A DNA stretch of 64,000 nucleotides from positions 23,963 through 87,962 of the forward strand of contig JAIOQZ010000057.1 in assembly GCA_021108395.1 (NCBI GenBank), given 5' to 3'. This document shows positions 33,624-40,495 of this stretch, one piece after another (positions within the stretch are counted from its first letter, which is position 1; each line of letters starts with the position of its first letter). The position numbers were made by a program, and so were the translations under genes. Under the pieces are notes generated by a model that was not told the DNA's origin, ran no database searches, and worked only from the letters and a program-made list of their open reading frames with translations. Source of the DNA: Candidatus Cloacimonadota bacterium (lineage in GTDB: Bacteria; Cloacimonadota; Cloacimonadia; Cloacimonadales; JAIOQZ01).

Positions 33624-35834
33624 ATGAACGAACCCGCTATCACGCCGGAACTGATTGAAGAGCACGGGCTGAGCCCCGAAGAATACAAGCTGGTCTGCGA
33701 CACGATAGGCCGCGAACCCACCTTTACCGAGCTGGGCATCGTCTCGGTGATGTGGTCGGAGCACGCCAGTTACAAAAACTCGGTTCGCTGGCTCAAGACG
33801 CTACCCCGCGAAGGCGACAGGCTGCTCACCAAAACCGGCGAGGAAAACGCCGGCGTCATCGACATCGGTGACGGACTGGGCGTGAGCTTCAAGATCGAGA
33901 GCCACAACCACCCCTCGGCGCTCGAACCATATCACGGCGCGGCCACCGGCGTGGGCGGCATCCTGCGCGACATCTTTACAATGGGCGCGCGCCCCATCGC
34001 GGCGCTCAACTCGCTGCGCTTTGGCCGCCCCGACAACCCGCAGGTGAAACACCTCATGCACGGTGTGGTGCATGGCATCGCCGACTACGGCAACTGCTTC
34101 GGCGTGCCCACCGTTGGCGGCGAGGTTTACTTCGAGGACGCCTACGAGGGCAACCCGCTGGTGAACGCCATGGCTGTGGGCATCGTGAAGCATGACCAAA
34201 TGGCCACCGCCGCCGCCGATGAAGTCGATAACTGGGTTGTCTATGTCGGCTCGAAGACAGGCCGCGATGGTATTCACGGCGCCACGTTCGCCTCCGTCGA
34301 ACTCTCGGAGGAGAGCGAAGCCAGGCGCACTTCGGTGCAGGTCGGCGACCCGTTCATGGAGAAGCTGTTGCTCGAAGCCACGCTCGAGGTGATTGAAAAG
34401 GGCCTCATCGAAGGCGTGCAGGACATGGGCGCCGCCGGTCTCACATGCAGCAGCAGCGAGATGGCCGGCAAGTCCGGCACCGGCATCGAGCTTGACGTGG
34501 CCCTGGTGCCCCAGCGCGAGAGCGGCATGACCGCTTACGAAATCATGCTGTCCGAGTCGCAGGAGCGCATGTTGATGATTGTCGCCCCGGAGAAGTTCGA
34601 ACAGGTCGAGGCGGTGTTCGAGAAGTGGGATCTGCATGCGGTGCGCATTGGCACGGTGCGAGACGACGGCATGCTCTCGGTGCGGCACAACGGCGTTCTC
34701 ATGGCCGAGCTGCCGGCGCAGATGCTGGTGCTGGGCGGCGACGCGCCAGTGTATGAGCGCGAAACCAAACGCCCGGCCTACCTCGACAAGACCCGCGCCT
34801 TCGACCCCGACAGCCTGCCCGTCCCTGCCGATTTCAACGACGTGCTACTGCGTCTGCTGAGTACGCCCAACATCGCCAGCAAACGCCCCATATACCGTCA
34901 ATACGATCACATGGTGCAGATCGGCACGATGCTCGAGCCTGGCTCCGACGCCGCTGTCATCCGCGTGATGGACTCGAACAAAGCGCTGGCTCTGTGCACC
35001 GACTGCAACGGCCGCCACGTCTATCTCGACCCCTACGAGGGCGCCAAGGGAGCCGTGGCCGAGTCTGCCCGCAATGTGGTGTGCACCGGCGCCAAGCCGC
35101 TGGCCATCACCAACTGTCTCAACTTCGGCAATCCTTACAAGCCGGAGGTGTACTGGACATTCGTCGAGGCCATTCGTGGTATGAGCGACGCCTGCCGCGC
35201 CTTCGACACCCCCGTCACCGGCGGCAATGTTTCCTTTTACAACGAGAACCCCACCGCCGCCATATATCCCACGCCCACCATCGGTATGCTGGGCCTGCTG
35301 GAAGACCGCAGCAAGGCGCTGTCGCAGGAATTCAAGAACGAGGGCGACGTTATCCTGCTGCTGGGTGAGCCATGCGGCGAAGTGGGTGGCAGTGAATATC
35401 TCAAGACCATCCACGACACCGTGGCCGGCATGCCACCGCTGGTTGACCTGGACGCCGAAAAACGCCTCTACAATGCCTTCCTGGCAGTGGCCGACCGCGG
35501 ACTGGCCTGCTCGGCGCATGACTGCTCCGACGGCGGCCTCGCCACTACCTTGGCCGAGTGCTGCTTCCGTCACGACGGCAGCGTTGTCGGGGCGAGGGTG
35601 CGCCTGGACATGCGGCGCCGCGCCGACTTCGAGCTTTTCGGCGAGTCGCACGGACGCATCGTGACAACTGCGATCGAGGCCGAGGCGCCGGTGGCGCTGG
35701 CCATCTGCGAGAAGCACGGCGTACCGGCGCGCATCATCGGCAAGGTGGGCGGCGAGCGCCTGGTTGTCGAGGGGCATCTCGACGCCGACGTGGCCAAGCT
35801 ACGCCACGCTTGGGAAACCGGCCTGAGGTGGTAG
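33624..35834 (+). CDS. purL: Phosphoribosylformylglycinamidine synthase subunit PurL
   Basis: A 736-residue enzyme of de novo purine synthesis that converts FGAR and glutamine-derived ammonia into FGAM. It is of the short PurL type that works with separate PurS and PurQ. Visible motifs are [20 protein letters not shown], the ATP/substrate loop [71 protein letters not shown], then in the second half [27 protein letters not shown] and [17 protein letters not shown]. The gene ends normally at GLRW. Its last 18 full-match bases before that (35803-35820) recur 920 bases downstream, next to an AT-rich insert. Confidence 0.97.
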   Translation: MNEPAITPELIEEHGLSPEEYKLVCDTIGREPTFTELGIVSVMWSEHASYKNSVRWLKTLPREGDRLLTKTGEENAGVIDIGDGLGVSFKIESHNHPSALEPYHGAATGVGGILRDIFTMGARPIAALNSLRFGRPDNPQVKHLMHGVVHGIADYGNCFGVPTVGGEVYFEDAYEGNPLVNAMAVGIVKHDQMATAAADEVDNWVVYVGSKTGRDGIHGATFASVELSEESEARRTSVQVGDPFMEKLLLEATLEVIEKGLIEGVQDMGAAGLTCSSSEMAGKSGTGIELDVALVPQRESGMTAYEIMLSESQERMLMIVAPEKFEQVEAVFEKWDLHAVRIGTVRDDGMLSVRHNGVLMAELPAQMLVLGGDAPVYERETKRPAYLDKTRAFDPDSLPVPADFNDVLLRLLSTPNIASKRPIYRQYDHMVQIGTMLEPGSDAAVIRVMDSNKALALCTDCNGRHVYLDPYEGAKGAVAESARNVVCTGAKPLAITNCLNFGNPYKPEVYWTFVEAIRGMSDACRAFDTPVTGGNVSFYNENPTAAIYPTPTIGMLGLLEDRSKALSQEFKNEGDVILLLGEPCGEVGGSEYLKTIHDTVAGMPPLVDLDAEKRLYNAFLAVADRGLACSAHDCSDGGLATTLAECCFRHDGSVVGARVRLDMRRRADFELFGESHGRIVTTAIEAEAPVALAICEKHGVPARIIGKVGGERLVVEGHLDADVAKLRHAWETGLRW
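35803..35820 (+). repeat. 18-bp direct repeat, left copy (inside the purL 3' end)
   Basis: GCCACGCTTGGGAAACCG is part of the last purL codons and recurs exactly at 36723-36740. The two copies bracket a segment of about 900 bases that is AT-rich and carries the broken NYN gene, an arrangement like attL/attR of an element integrated in the 3' end of a housekeeping gene. Confidence 0.7.
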
Positions 35835-35851
35835 GGGTGGCTACAGCAAAA

Positions 35852-35871
35852 CAGCCGCTCGCAGGCGGCTG
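35852..35871 (+). terminator. Hairpin after purL
   Basis: CAGCCGC (35852-35858) pairs with GCGGCTG (35865-35871) around a 6-base loop, 17 bases after the purL stop; a weakly T-rich stretch (AAAGTGTTTTGTT) follows. It lies between convergent purL and the NYN gene and may serve both. Confidence 0.55.
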
Positions 35872-35885
35872 AATAAAGTGTTTTG

Positions 35886-36523
35886 TTAGAACATATGGCG
35901 TTTAAGGAACGTAGTTTCGTAATCTGTGTGTTCCCGCAGACTTTCTTTTACATGATTCGTTAATGCGTCGAGAGTTACAATCATTCCTTCCTTTCGGGCA
36001 AGCTTGAATGCAGGTATGAAATCTGAATCCCCTGTTAAGATTACCATCCTTTGCACCTGTCTCTTCAGTGCAATAAGGGCTATATCGATCCCAAGTTTCA
36101 TATCAACAGCCTTCTGTTGAAAAACCGGTGATATATCATTCACAGCAATAGTTTTCGTTTCGCCTTTGCACAATTTACCAACAACACCATCTTTTATCAT
36201 CCACTTATGTCCTTGCCAATTGACATATCCCAAGCGAACAGCCATGTTTTGAGTCAACTTCAAACTCTGTAATAGTGCAAGACTCTTTTTAGTTTGAGTG
36301 GTCTGTGAAAAATCGATTTCTTCTCCAGTGATAGGATGCTTCACTTTATCCTGATATGGTTCAGCATCATAGTAGAATATTCGATATATTTCTTCTCTTT
36401 TGCCTTGTCCAAATGCATGCAACAGTACTTATGAATATTTTCGGCTGTGTAGTAAAATGCCTTGGTTTTAAACACAACTTCTCTCATAAATTGCCCATCA
36501 ATGATGAAAGCAACTCGTTTCAT
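35886..36523 (-). pseudogene. NYN-domain (DUF88-like) nuclease gene with a frameshift
   Basis: Two overlapping minus-strand frames together make one NYN-domain protein of about 210 residues. The first (36523-36341) starts KRVAFIIDGQFMREVVF, containing the conserved aspartate of the PIN-like nuclease fold. The second carries IFYYDAEPYQDK, VDMKLGIDIALIALKR and MVILTGDSDFIPAFKLARKEG, with the remaining acidic residues. The reading frame must shift by -1 near 36400, in GGCAAAAGAG; one extra A in the A4 run would restore a continuous frame (AKREEIYRIFYYD). This may be a real mutation, an assembly error or programmed slippage on the A run. NYN proteins are predicted metal-dependent RNases. Composition is AT-rich, and the gene lies between the 18-bp repeats. 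Start after AAGGAG. Confidence 0.75.
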
Positions 36524-36546
36524 GTGTTCTCCTTTGGATAAAAAAA

Positions 36547-36601
36547 GTCCCGTGGTCCTTATCGGCGCTATTTAAGTGAATGCCGATACTTCACACGGGA
36601 C
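36547..36601 (-). terminator. Intrinsic terminator in the leader of the NYN gene
   Basis: On the minus strand an outer stem GTCCCGTG/CACGGGAC (36601-36594 with 36554-36547) encloses an inner stem TATCGGC/GCCGATA (36588-36582 with 36566-36560), and the 3' side is followed at once by a run of T. It lies 24 bases upstream of the start codon, just before the ribosome binding site. It could attenuate NYN expression or end a separate short RNA. Confidence 0.65.
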
Positions 36602-36623
36602 ACTATTTCAAAGACATTTATAA

Positions 36624-36650
36624 TATCGGCCAACACCGATAAAATGTCAA
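36624..36650 (-). promoter_or_regulatory. Promoter with palindromic operator in the spacer (NYN gene)
   Basis: On the minus strand TTGACA (36650-36645) is followed by TATCGGTGTTGGCCGATA (36641-36624), a 6-bp perfect inverted repeat with a 6-base loop, and then TATTAT/TATAAA sequences as -10 candidates. The palindrome fills the spacer, where a bound repressor would block polymerase. The same TATCGG half-sites recur in the leader hairpin at 36560-36588. The cognate regulator is unknown. Confidence 0.5.
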
Positions 36651-36722
36651 GAAGAATATTTTTGGTGCTGTAGATTTGAATTCGTGACCCTTCGATGTGA
36701 ATGAAGCACGCTAACCAGTTGT

Positions 36723-36740
36723 GCCACGCTTGGGAAACCG
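36723..36740 (+). repeat. 18-bp direct repeat, right copy
   Basis: GCCACGCTTGGGAAACCG, identical to purL bases 35803-35820. The flanking bases differ from purL on both sides, so the shared block is exactly 18 bases long. Confidence 0.7.
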
Positions 36741-36879
36741 ACATTCTGAAAAAGCGATCAGCGCGAAACTCACACAGGGCAGGATATTGTAGAAAATATC
36801 GGGAAACGCGCCGAGTCAGATTGCCCTTGACAAAAAGCCTTGGGACAGTTTTGGTCAGTCTGATGGAGGAATAATCGTT

Positions 36880-37842
36880 GTGCTATTCAGATTTTCAGTC
36901 GCTGCCCTGTTCATTTTTGTAGCAGCGCAGATATGCGGCTTCCCGCTGGTATATGACGCCCGCTACATTTCCAGAGGCGACTCAATTGTCTGCAAATTCA
37001 TGGCAAAGGATATACCACGCGGAGCACATGTACAACTGGATATGGTGCAGGCGGATGGAACTCTGCTATTGCTTGGCGGGAAAACGGTCGAGTGTGCGAT
37101 TGGCCATCCTGTGAGCGACTCGCTCGTTGTTTCGGCAGCGTCATTTGCCCCGGAGTCCGCGTTTCTCAAGGTTATCGTCGATGGCATTGAATACGGAGAG
37201 ATGGTGCATATCCCTGCCGGAAGATATTCAATCTGTATCGCTGATAGAATGATCGAGCAATTTTCTCTGAAAGACTACTTCATCAGCAAGCGTGAGATAA
37301 GCAATGAACAATACAGACAATTCATCAGAGCAGACGGGTACGACAGCGAATCAGTGTGGATTATCGCCGAAGGATTGATGAAGGACACCAGAATCGGCTG
37401 GCATTACCAGGGCACGAGAAAGCTGTCCAAGCCGATTGAATGGGATTATGGCATCGAGCCGTGGTTTGCGAACTCCCCATTCGACGCCGGCCATAACAGC
37501 GTCGCAGGCATCACCTGGTTCGAGGCGAACGCTTTCTGCAACTGGATCGGCGCCTCCATGCCCACCTATGGCCAGCTCGCTTCGTGTTTTCCGGGCGAGT
37601 CATTCGCAGGCAGCGCGCAAAAAGAACAAACCGCGCTGGTTCTGGGAGTCGCAGACGGCGCCGCCGAGTGGACATGCTCTGGTATCGACCCGCAATCCTC
37701 CTCCTGTGGAGGCTGTAATGAGATGAGGCTGCTGGAGAACAGCGAAGTGAACCAGTGTCCATTCCCCATGAGCAGCTACAAGTGCCCTCTCTTCCGCAAC
37801 GAGTATCTGGGATTCAGAATTGCAGTGCCGTACAACAATTAG
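36880..37842 (+). CDS. Exported protein with a formylglycine-generating-enzyme-like (SUMF1) domain
   Basis: A 320-residue protein. It has a signal peptide (residues 1-22, FSVAALFIFVAAQICG), an unrecognised beta-like region (25-110) and an FGE-sulfatase/SUMF1-like domain (about 115-318). The domain reads MVHIPAGRYSI, YFISKREISNEQYRQFI, VAGITWFEANAFCNWIGASMPTYGQLA, GVADGAAEWT and the closing LGFRIA. The pair of cysteines that activates genuine formylglycine-generating enzyme is not evident in its usual place, so it is more likely a structural or binding relative than an active enzyme. Start: GTG at 36880 nine bases after GGAGGA. It overlaps the DUF1007 gene by 23 bases and leads the metal-efflux operon, so a periplasmic metal-related role is plausible. 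Confidence 0.78.
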   Translation: MLFRFSVAALFIFVAAQICGFPLVYDARYISRGDSIVCKFMAKDIPRGAHVQLDMVQADGTLLLLGGKTVECAIGHPVSDSLVVSAASFAPESAFLKVIVDGIEYGEMVHIPAGRYSICIADRMIEQFSLKDYFISKREISNEQYRQFIRADGYDSESVWIIAEGLMKDTRIGWHYQGTRKLSKPIEWDYGIEPWFANSPFDAGHNSVAGITWFEANAFCNWIGASMPTYGQLASCFPGESFAGSAQKEQTALVLGVADGAAEWTCSGIDPQSSSCGGCNEMRLLENSEVNQCPFPMSSYKCPLFRNEYLGFRIAVPYNN

Positions 37843-38407
37843 CCTGGCCATTCTTCTGATGGCTTCGATGAGCTTGCCGGCGCATCCGCATTGCTTCATC
37901 GACAACCGATATGAGATCGAGATCGATGCGCAGGGGATGAGAGACCTAACCGTCAGTTGGCGGTTCGATGAGATGTTTTCCGAATCGATTTTTGCCGACT
38001 ACGACGCCAATCAGAACGGTCGTTTTGAAGAAAATGAGATTCACGACATCTACAACGAGGCTTTTGTCGCCCTCAAAGATTACAATTACTTCCTCGATAT
38101 AGAAGTTGACGGCAATTATTTCTCGGTTGAATCTGTCAGCGATTTCGCGCCGTCAATTGATGGTGATTGCCTTATCTACCGATTTCATGTCGCCCTGCAA
38201 GTGGACATTTCCTCTGCAAGACGAAGCGTGTCCATCATGTGCTACGATCCGACCGGCTACATCTTGATCGAGAGCAGTCCGCAACTTGGCATTTCTGCCC
38301 CGTCCGGCGTTGACTATAGCGCCGACATTGCGGAAAGAATGGTCGAATTCGAGGCGTTCGGCATGTTGCCTGTCGATGCTCTGATAATTACGCTGGAGGC
38401 GAATTAG
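37820..38407 (+). CDS. DUF1007-family periplasmic protein, partner of the NicO exporter
   Basis: A 195-residue protein. The probable TTG start at 37820 gives a full signal peptide (ISLAILLMASMSLPAHPHC); an ATG at 37859 would remove most of it. The mature part is DUF1007-like: HCFIDNRYEIEID, VSWRFDEMFSESIFADYDANQNGRF, FHVALQVDIS and the end EFEAFGMLPVDALIITLEAN. DYDANQNGRFEENE looks like an EF-hand-type metal-binding loop. DUF1007 genes are regularly found directly before nickel/cobalt exporter genes, as here, where the exporter starts on the base after its stop. It may collect or deliver the metal in the periplasm. Confidence 0.88.
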   Translation: MQCRTTISLAILLMASMSLPAHPHCFIDNRYEIEIDAQGMRDLTVSWRFDEMFSESIFADYDANQNGRFEENEIHDIYNEAFVALKDYNYFLDIEVDGNYFSVESVSDFAPSIDGDCLIYRFHVALQVDISSARRSVSIMCYDPTGYILIESSPQLGISAPSGVDYSADIAERMVEFEAFGMLPVDALIITLEAN

Positions 38408-39277
38408 ATGCGCTACAGACTGGCGCTGCTCATCGTCATGCTTGTTATCGTTGCATCAGTGCAGGCGCAGAACCCGCTGTTCAACCGCAGTGACGACCAC
38501 AAGCCCGCGCCAGCCAAGCAGGACACCATCGAGGTTCGCGCCCATGAAGAGGTGACCGCCGTTGCCAGGTTGAAGCACAAGTTGCTGCAATGGCAGGAGC
38601 AGCTTTACCGTCAGCTCTATCGCCAAAAAAGCGCCGCGACCACTTTCACGGGAATGATGTATGCGCTTCTTCTGGTTTTTGCCTATGGATTCCTTCACGC
38701 GCTTGGTCCCGGACATGGCAAGCTCATCATTTCCGGTTACTTTCTGGCCTCACAATCGCGGATTAGCAAAGGAATTATTGGCGGTTTTGTCGCTGGTATG
38801 CTGCATGCGATGGCCGCTCTGATTCTCGTTTTATCACTTCATTTCATTCTCAACTCGTCTATCACCAGTTCTTCCGATGCGATACATACACAGTTTCAAA
38901 TCATCAGCTTCAGCGTACTGCTGCTTGTTGGTTTCTTCATGCTGTATAAGTCGATACGCTCGACGCCTCACAGCCACGAGAAGGGATCGTTCTGGGGCAT
39001 GGCTCTGTCTGTGGGGCTTGTCCCCTGTCCCGGCGCCGTAATGATTTCCGTTTATGGCATCAGCGTTCTCGAAAGCCTCACCCGAACCATACTTCTCATT
39101 CTGATAATGGGGCTTGGCATGAGTTTCGCCATCTCCATTTTTGCGGTGGCGCCGATTCTGATTCACAAAATCAAACACCCTGTGTTGCAGTCGCCTCTTC
39201 TGTGGAAATACCTTTCAATCGGCGGCTCGGTCGTTATTATTTCATTCTCCGCCATATTCCTGTTTGCATTGATATAG
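38408..39277 (+). CDS. Nickel/cobalt exporter of the NicO/RcnA family
   Basis: A 289-residue inner-membrane protein. A signal-like first helix ends near VQAQNP; a 60-residue periplasmic stretch follows; then come about six helices. The NicO signature FLHALGPGHGKLIISGYFL (HALGPGH) is at residues 98-116, with a second polar box in SVGLVPCPGAVMI. The family exports Ni(II) and Co(II), protecting the cell from excess. The gene abuts the DUF1007 partner (stop and start adjacent), and no regulator of the RcnR type lies nearby. Confidence 0.9.
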   Translation: MRYRLALLIVMLVIVASVQAQNPLFNRSDDHKPAPAKQDTIEVRAHEEVTAVARLKHKLLQWQEQLYRQLYRQKSAATTFTGMMYALLLVFAYGFLHALGPGHGKLIISGYFLASQSRISKGIIGGFVAGMLHAMAALILVLSLHFILNSSITSSSDAIHTQFQIISFSVLLLVGFFMLYKSIRSTPHSHEKGSFWGMALSVGLVPCPGAVMISVYGISVLESLTRTILLILIMGLGMSFAISIFAVAPILIHKIKHPVLQSPLLWKYLSIGGSVVIISFSAIFLFALI

Positions 39278-39343
39278 CTCGCTTTAAACACATATACACA
39301 GCAGACTTTCCCTCACCTCGACGAAGAAACGGCAACAAACTAT

Positions 39344-39372
39344 TTGACAAGTTAGGCGCGGCTAATTAACTT
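39344..39372 (+). promoter_or_regulatory. Promoter with DtxR-type box upstream of the dtxR-feoA fusion
   Basis: TTGACA (39344-39349), a 17-base spacer and TAACTT (39367-39372) form a promoter. The spacer contains TTAGGCGCGGCTAA (39352-39365), a 14-bp near-palindrome similar to the site at 40429 and to the known DtxR/IdeR consensus TTAGG...CCTAA. Repression by iron-loaded protein from the following gene is the natural reading. Confidence 0.7.
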
Positions 39373-39402
39373 TGGTGTAGCTAAACTCAAGTGAGGTGAA
39401 AC

Positions 39403-40167
39403 ATGGCCGCAACAAGTGAACTCAGCGCCAGCCTCGAGGACTACCTCGAAGCTATCTATCATCTCGTCAAAGAAAAGCAAGCCGCCCGCGTAAAGGACAT
39501 CGCAGAGCGCCTGCATGTGAAGGCAGCTTCTGTGACGGGCGCTTTGCGCGCTCTTTCCGAAAGAGAGCTGGTGAACTACACTCCCTACGAGATAGTCACC
39601 TTCACCAGAAGCGGTGAGGCAGCCGCGCTGGACGTTGTGCGCAGACACAGCGCATTGAAGGACTTCTTCGTCAAAATTCTCCTGGTGGACGAAGCATCTG
39701 CCGACAGTGCCGCCTGCGCGATGGAGCACAGCGTTACTCGGCCACTGTTGGAGCGATTCGTTCATTTCACGCAGTTCGTAGAAGATTGCCCCCGTGCCGG
39801 AACGAAATGGGTTCGCGGTTTCAGCTATTACTGTGACCACGATTCCAAGCAGGACAACTGCGAAAAGTGCATGCGCACCAATCTCGATGAAGTGATTCAG
39901 AAAAAAGCGAATAAAGGAGCGCAAGCAATGACAGAGCAACAACTCGGGAGCCTGAAACCAGGCCAGAAAGCGAAAATTGTCAGGGTTGCCCTGGCAGACG
40001 CGGCCAGTCGTAGACTGGTGGAGATGGGGATGACAGTGGGCACAATGGTGGAAGTGATAAAGGTGGCTCCTCTCGGCGATCCGGTAGAAATCAAGCTCAG
40101 GGGCTATCATTTGAGCGTTCGCAAAAAGGAAGCGGAAGGCATCTATGTTGAACAGGCAATGCTGTAG
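39403..40167 (+). CDS. DtxR/MntR-family metal-dependent repressor with fused FeoA domain
   Basis: A 254-residue regulator. Residues 8-75 are the DtxR winged helix (LEDYLEAIYHLVKEKQAARVKDIAERLHVKAASVTGALRALSERELVNYTPY). Residues 76-145 are the metal-binding and dimer domain (RRHSALKDFFVKILLVDEASADSAACAMEHSV, with C and E-H ligands). A cysteine-containing linker (CDHDSKQDNCEKC) leads to an FeoA/SH3-like domain (about 178-252: LGSLKPGQKAKIVRVALADAASRRLVEMGMTVGTMVEVIKVAPLGDPVEIKLRGYHLSVRK). The family represses iron- or manganese-uptake genes when metal-replete. It overlaps feoA by 23 bases and has a DtxR-like box in its promoter and another before feoB. Confidence 0.92.
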   Translation: MAATSELSASLEDYLEAIYHLVKEKQAARVKDIAERLHVKAASVTGALRALSERELVNYTPYEIVTFTRSGEAAALDVVRRHSALKDFFVKILLVDEASADSAACAMEHSVTRPLLERFVHFTQFVEDCPRAGTKWVRGFSYYCDHDSKQDNCEKCMRTNLDEVIQKKANKGAQAMTEQQLGSLKPGQKAKIVRVALADAASRRLVEMGMTVGTMVEVIKVAPLGDPVEIKLRGYHLSVRKKEAEGIYVEQAML

Positions 40168-40411
40168 GCGCGACACCGTTCCTGCGGGCGCGGCCTATCC
40201 GCTGTCCTTTTGCAAGCCCGGCCAGGAAGTGACCGTACACTCGGTTACCGGCAAATGCAATGCCCGCTCGCGACTGGAAACACTCGGGTTTGTGCCTGGA
40301 GCGAAAATCACCGTTGTGAGCGCCAATCATCGTGGACCGTTCATCGTCCGCATCAAGGACAGCCAGCTGGCCATTGGTCGCGGCATGAGCCACAAGATAC
40401 TTGTAGGTTAA
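40145..40411 (+). CDS. feoA: FeoA, ferrous-iron transport accessory protein
   Basis: An 88-residue protein with the FeoA SH3-like fold: AYPLSFCKPGQEVTVHSVTGKCNARSRLETLGFVPGAKITVVSANHRGPFIVRIKDSQLAIGRGMSHKI. The pattern RLETLGFVPG and the ending G.SHKILV are typical. It interacts with FeoB in known systems. The ATG at 40145 lies within the end of the upstream regulator gene, preceded by GAAGG at a suitable distance, so its translation is probably coupled. A second FeoA-type domain is present in the regulator itself. Confidence 0.92.
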   Translation: MLNRQCCRRDTVPAGAAYPLSFCKPGQEVTVHSVTGKCNARSRLETLGFVPGAKITVVSANHRGPFIVRIKDSQLAIGRGMSHKILVG

Positions 40412-40428
40412 TTTTTTTTCGCCCCACA

Positions 40429-40444
40429 GTTAGGTGCGCCTAAC
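40429..40444 (+). promoter_or_regulatory. DtxR-type box upstream of feoB
   Basis: GTTAGGTGCGCCTAAC is a 16-bp palindrome with only the central YGCR bases imperfect, lying between feoA and feoB. It shares TTAGG-N4-CTAA-like geometry with the site at 39352-39365. It suggests separate iron control of feoB, although no clear -35/-10 pair was placed beside it. Confidence 0.68.
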
Positions 40445-40495
40445 TATTGAAGGGGCGGTTAACTCTTGAGTTGCGAATGAAGATAAGGAGGAGAG

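Larger units (their letters stand above)
36524..36879. other. Intergenic region between the NYN gene and the FGE-like gene
   Basis: No protein gene is visible. The NYN-proximal half holds the leader terminator, operator and promoter described separately. The distal half holds the right copy of the 18-bp repeat (36723-36740), an AT-rich stretch and the ribosome binding site GGAGGA (36865-36870) of the following gene. A TTGACA at 36827-36832 lacks a convincing -10. Confidence 0.6.

Noticed and set aside
36655..36730. A tRNA-like sequence on the minus strand (AACTGGTTAGC D-loop-like, CTTCA/CGAAG anticodon-like stem, TTCAAAT T-loop-like, CACCA)
   Set aside because: The T-stem does not pair, too few bases lie between the T-loop and the CCA-like end, and the acceptor strands do not match. 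At best it is a decayed remnant.
36736..36873. Open frame continuing the purL-like repeat as a possible original purL end
   Set aside because: It is open to a stop at 36871-36873 but shows no similarity to PurL C termini and has no start or ribosome binding site of its own.
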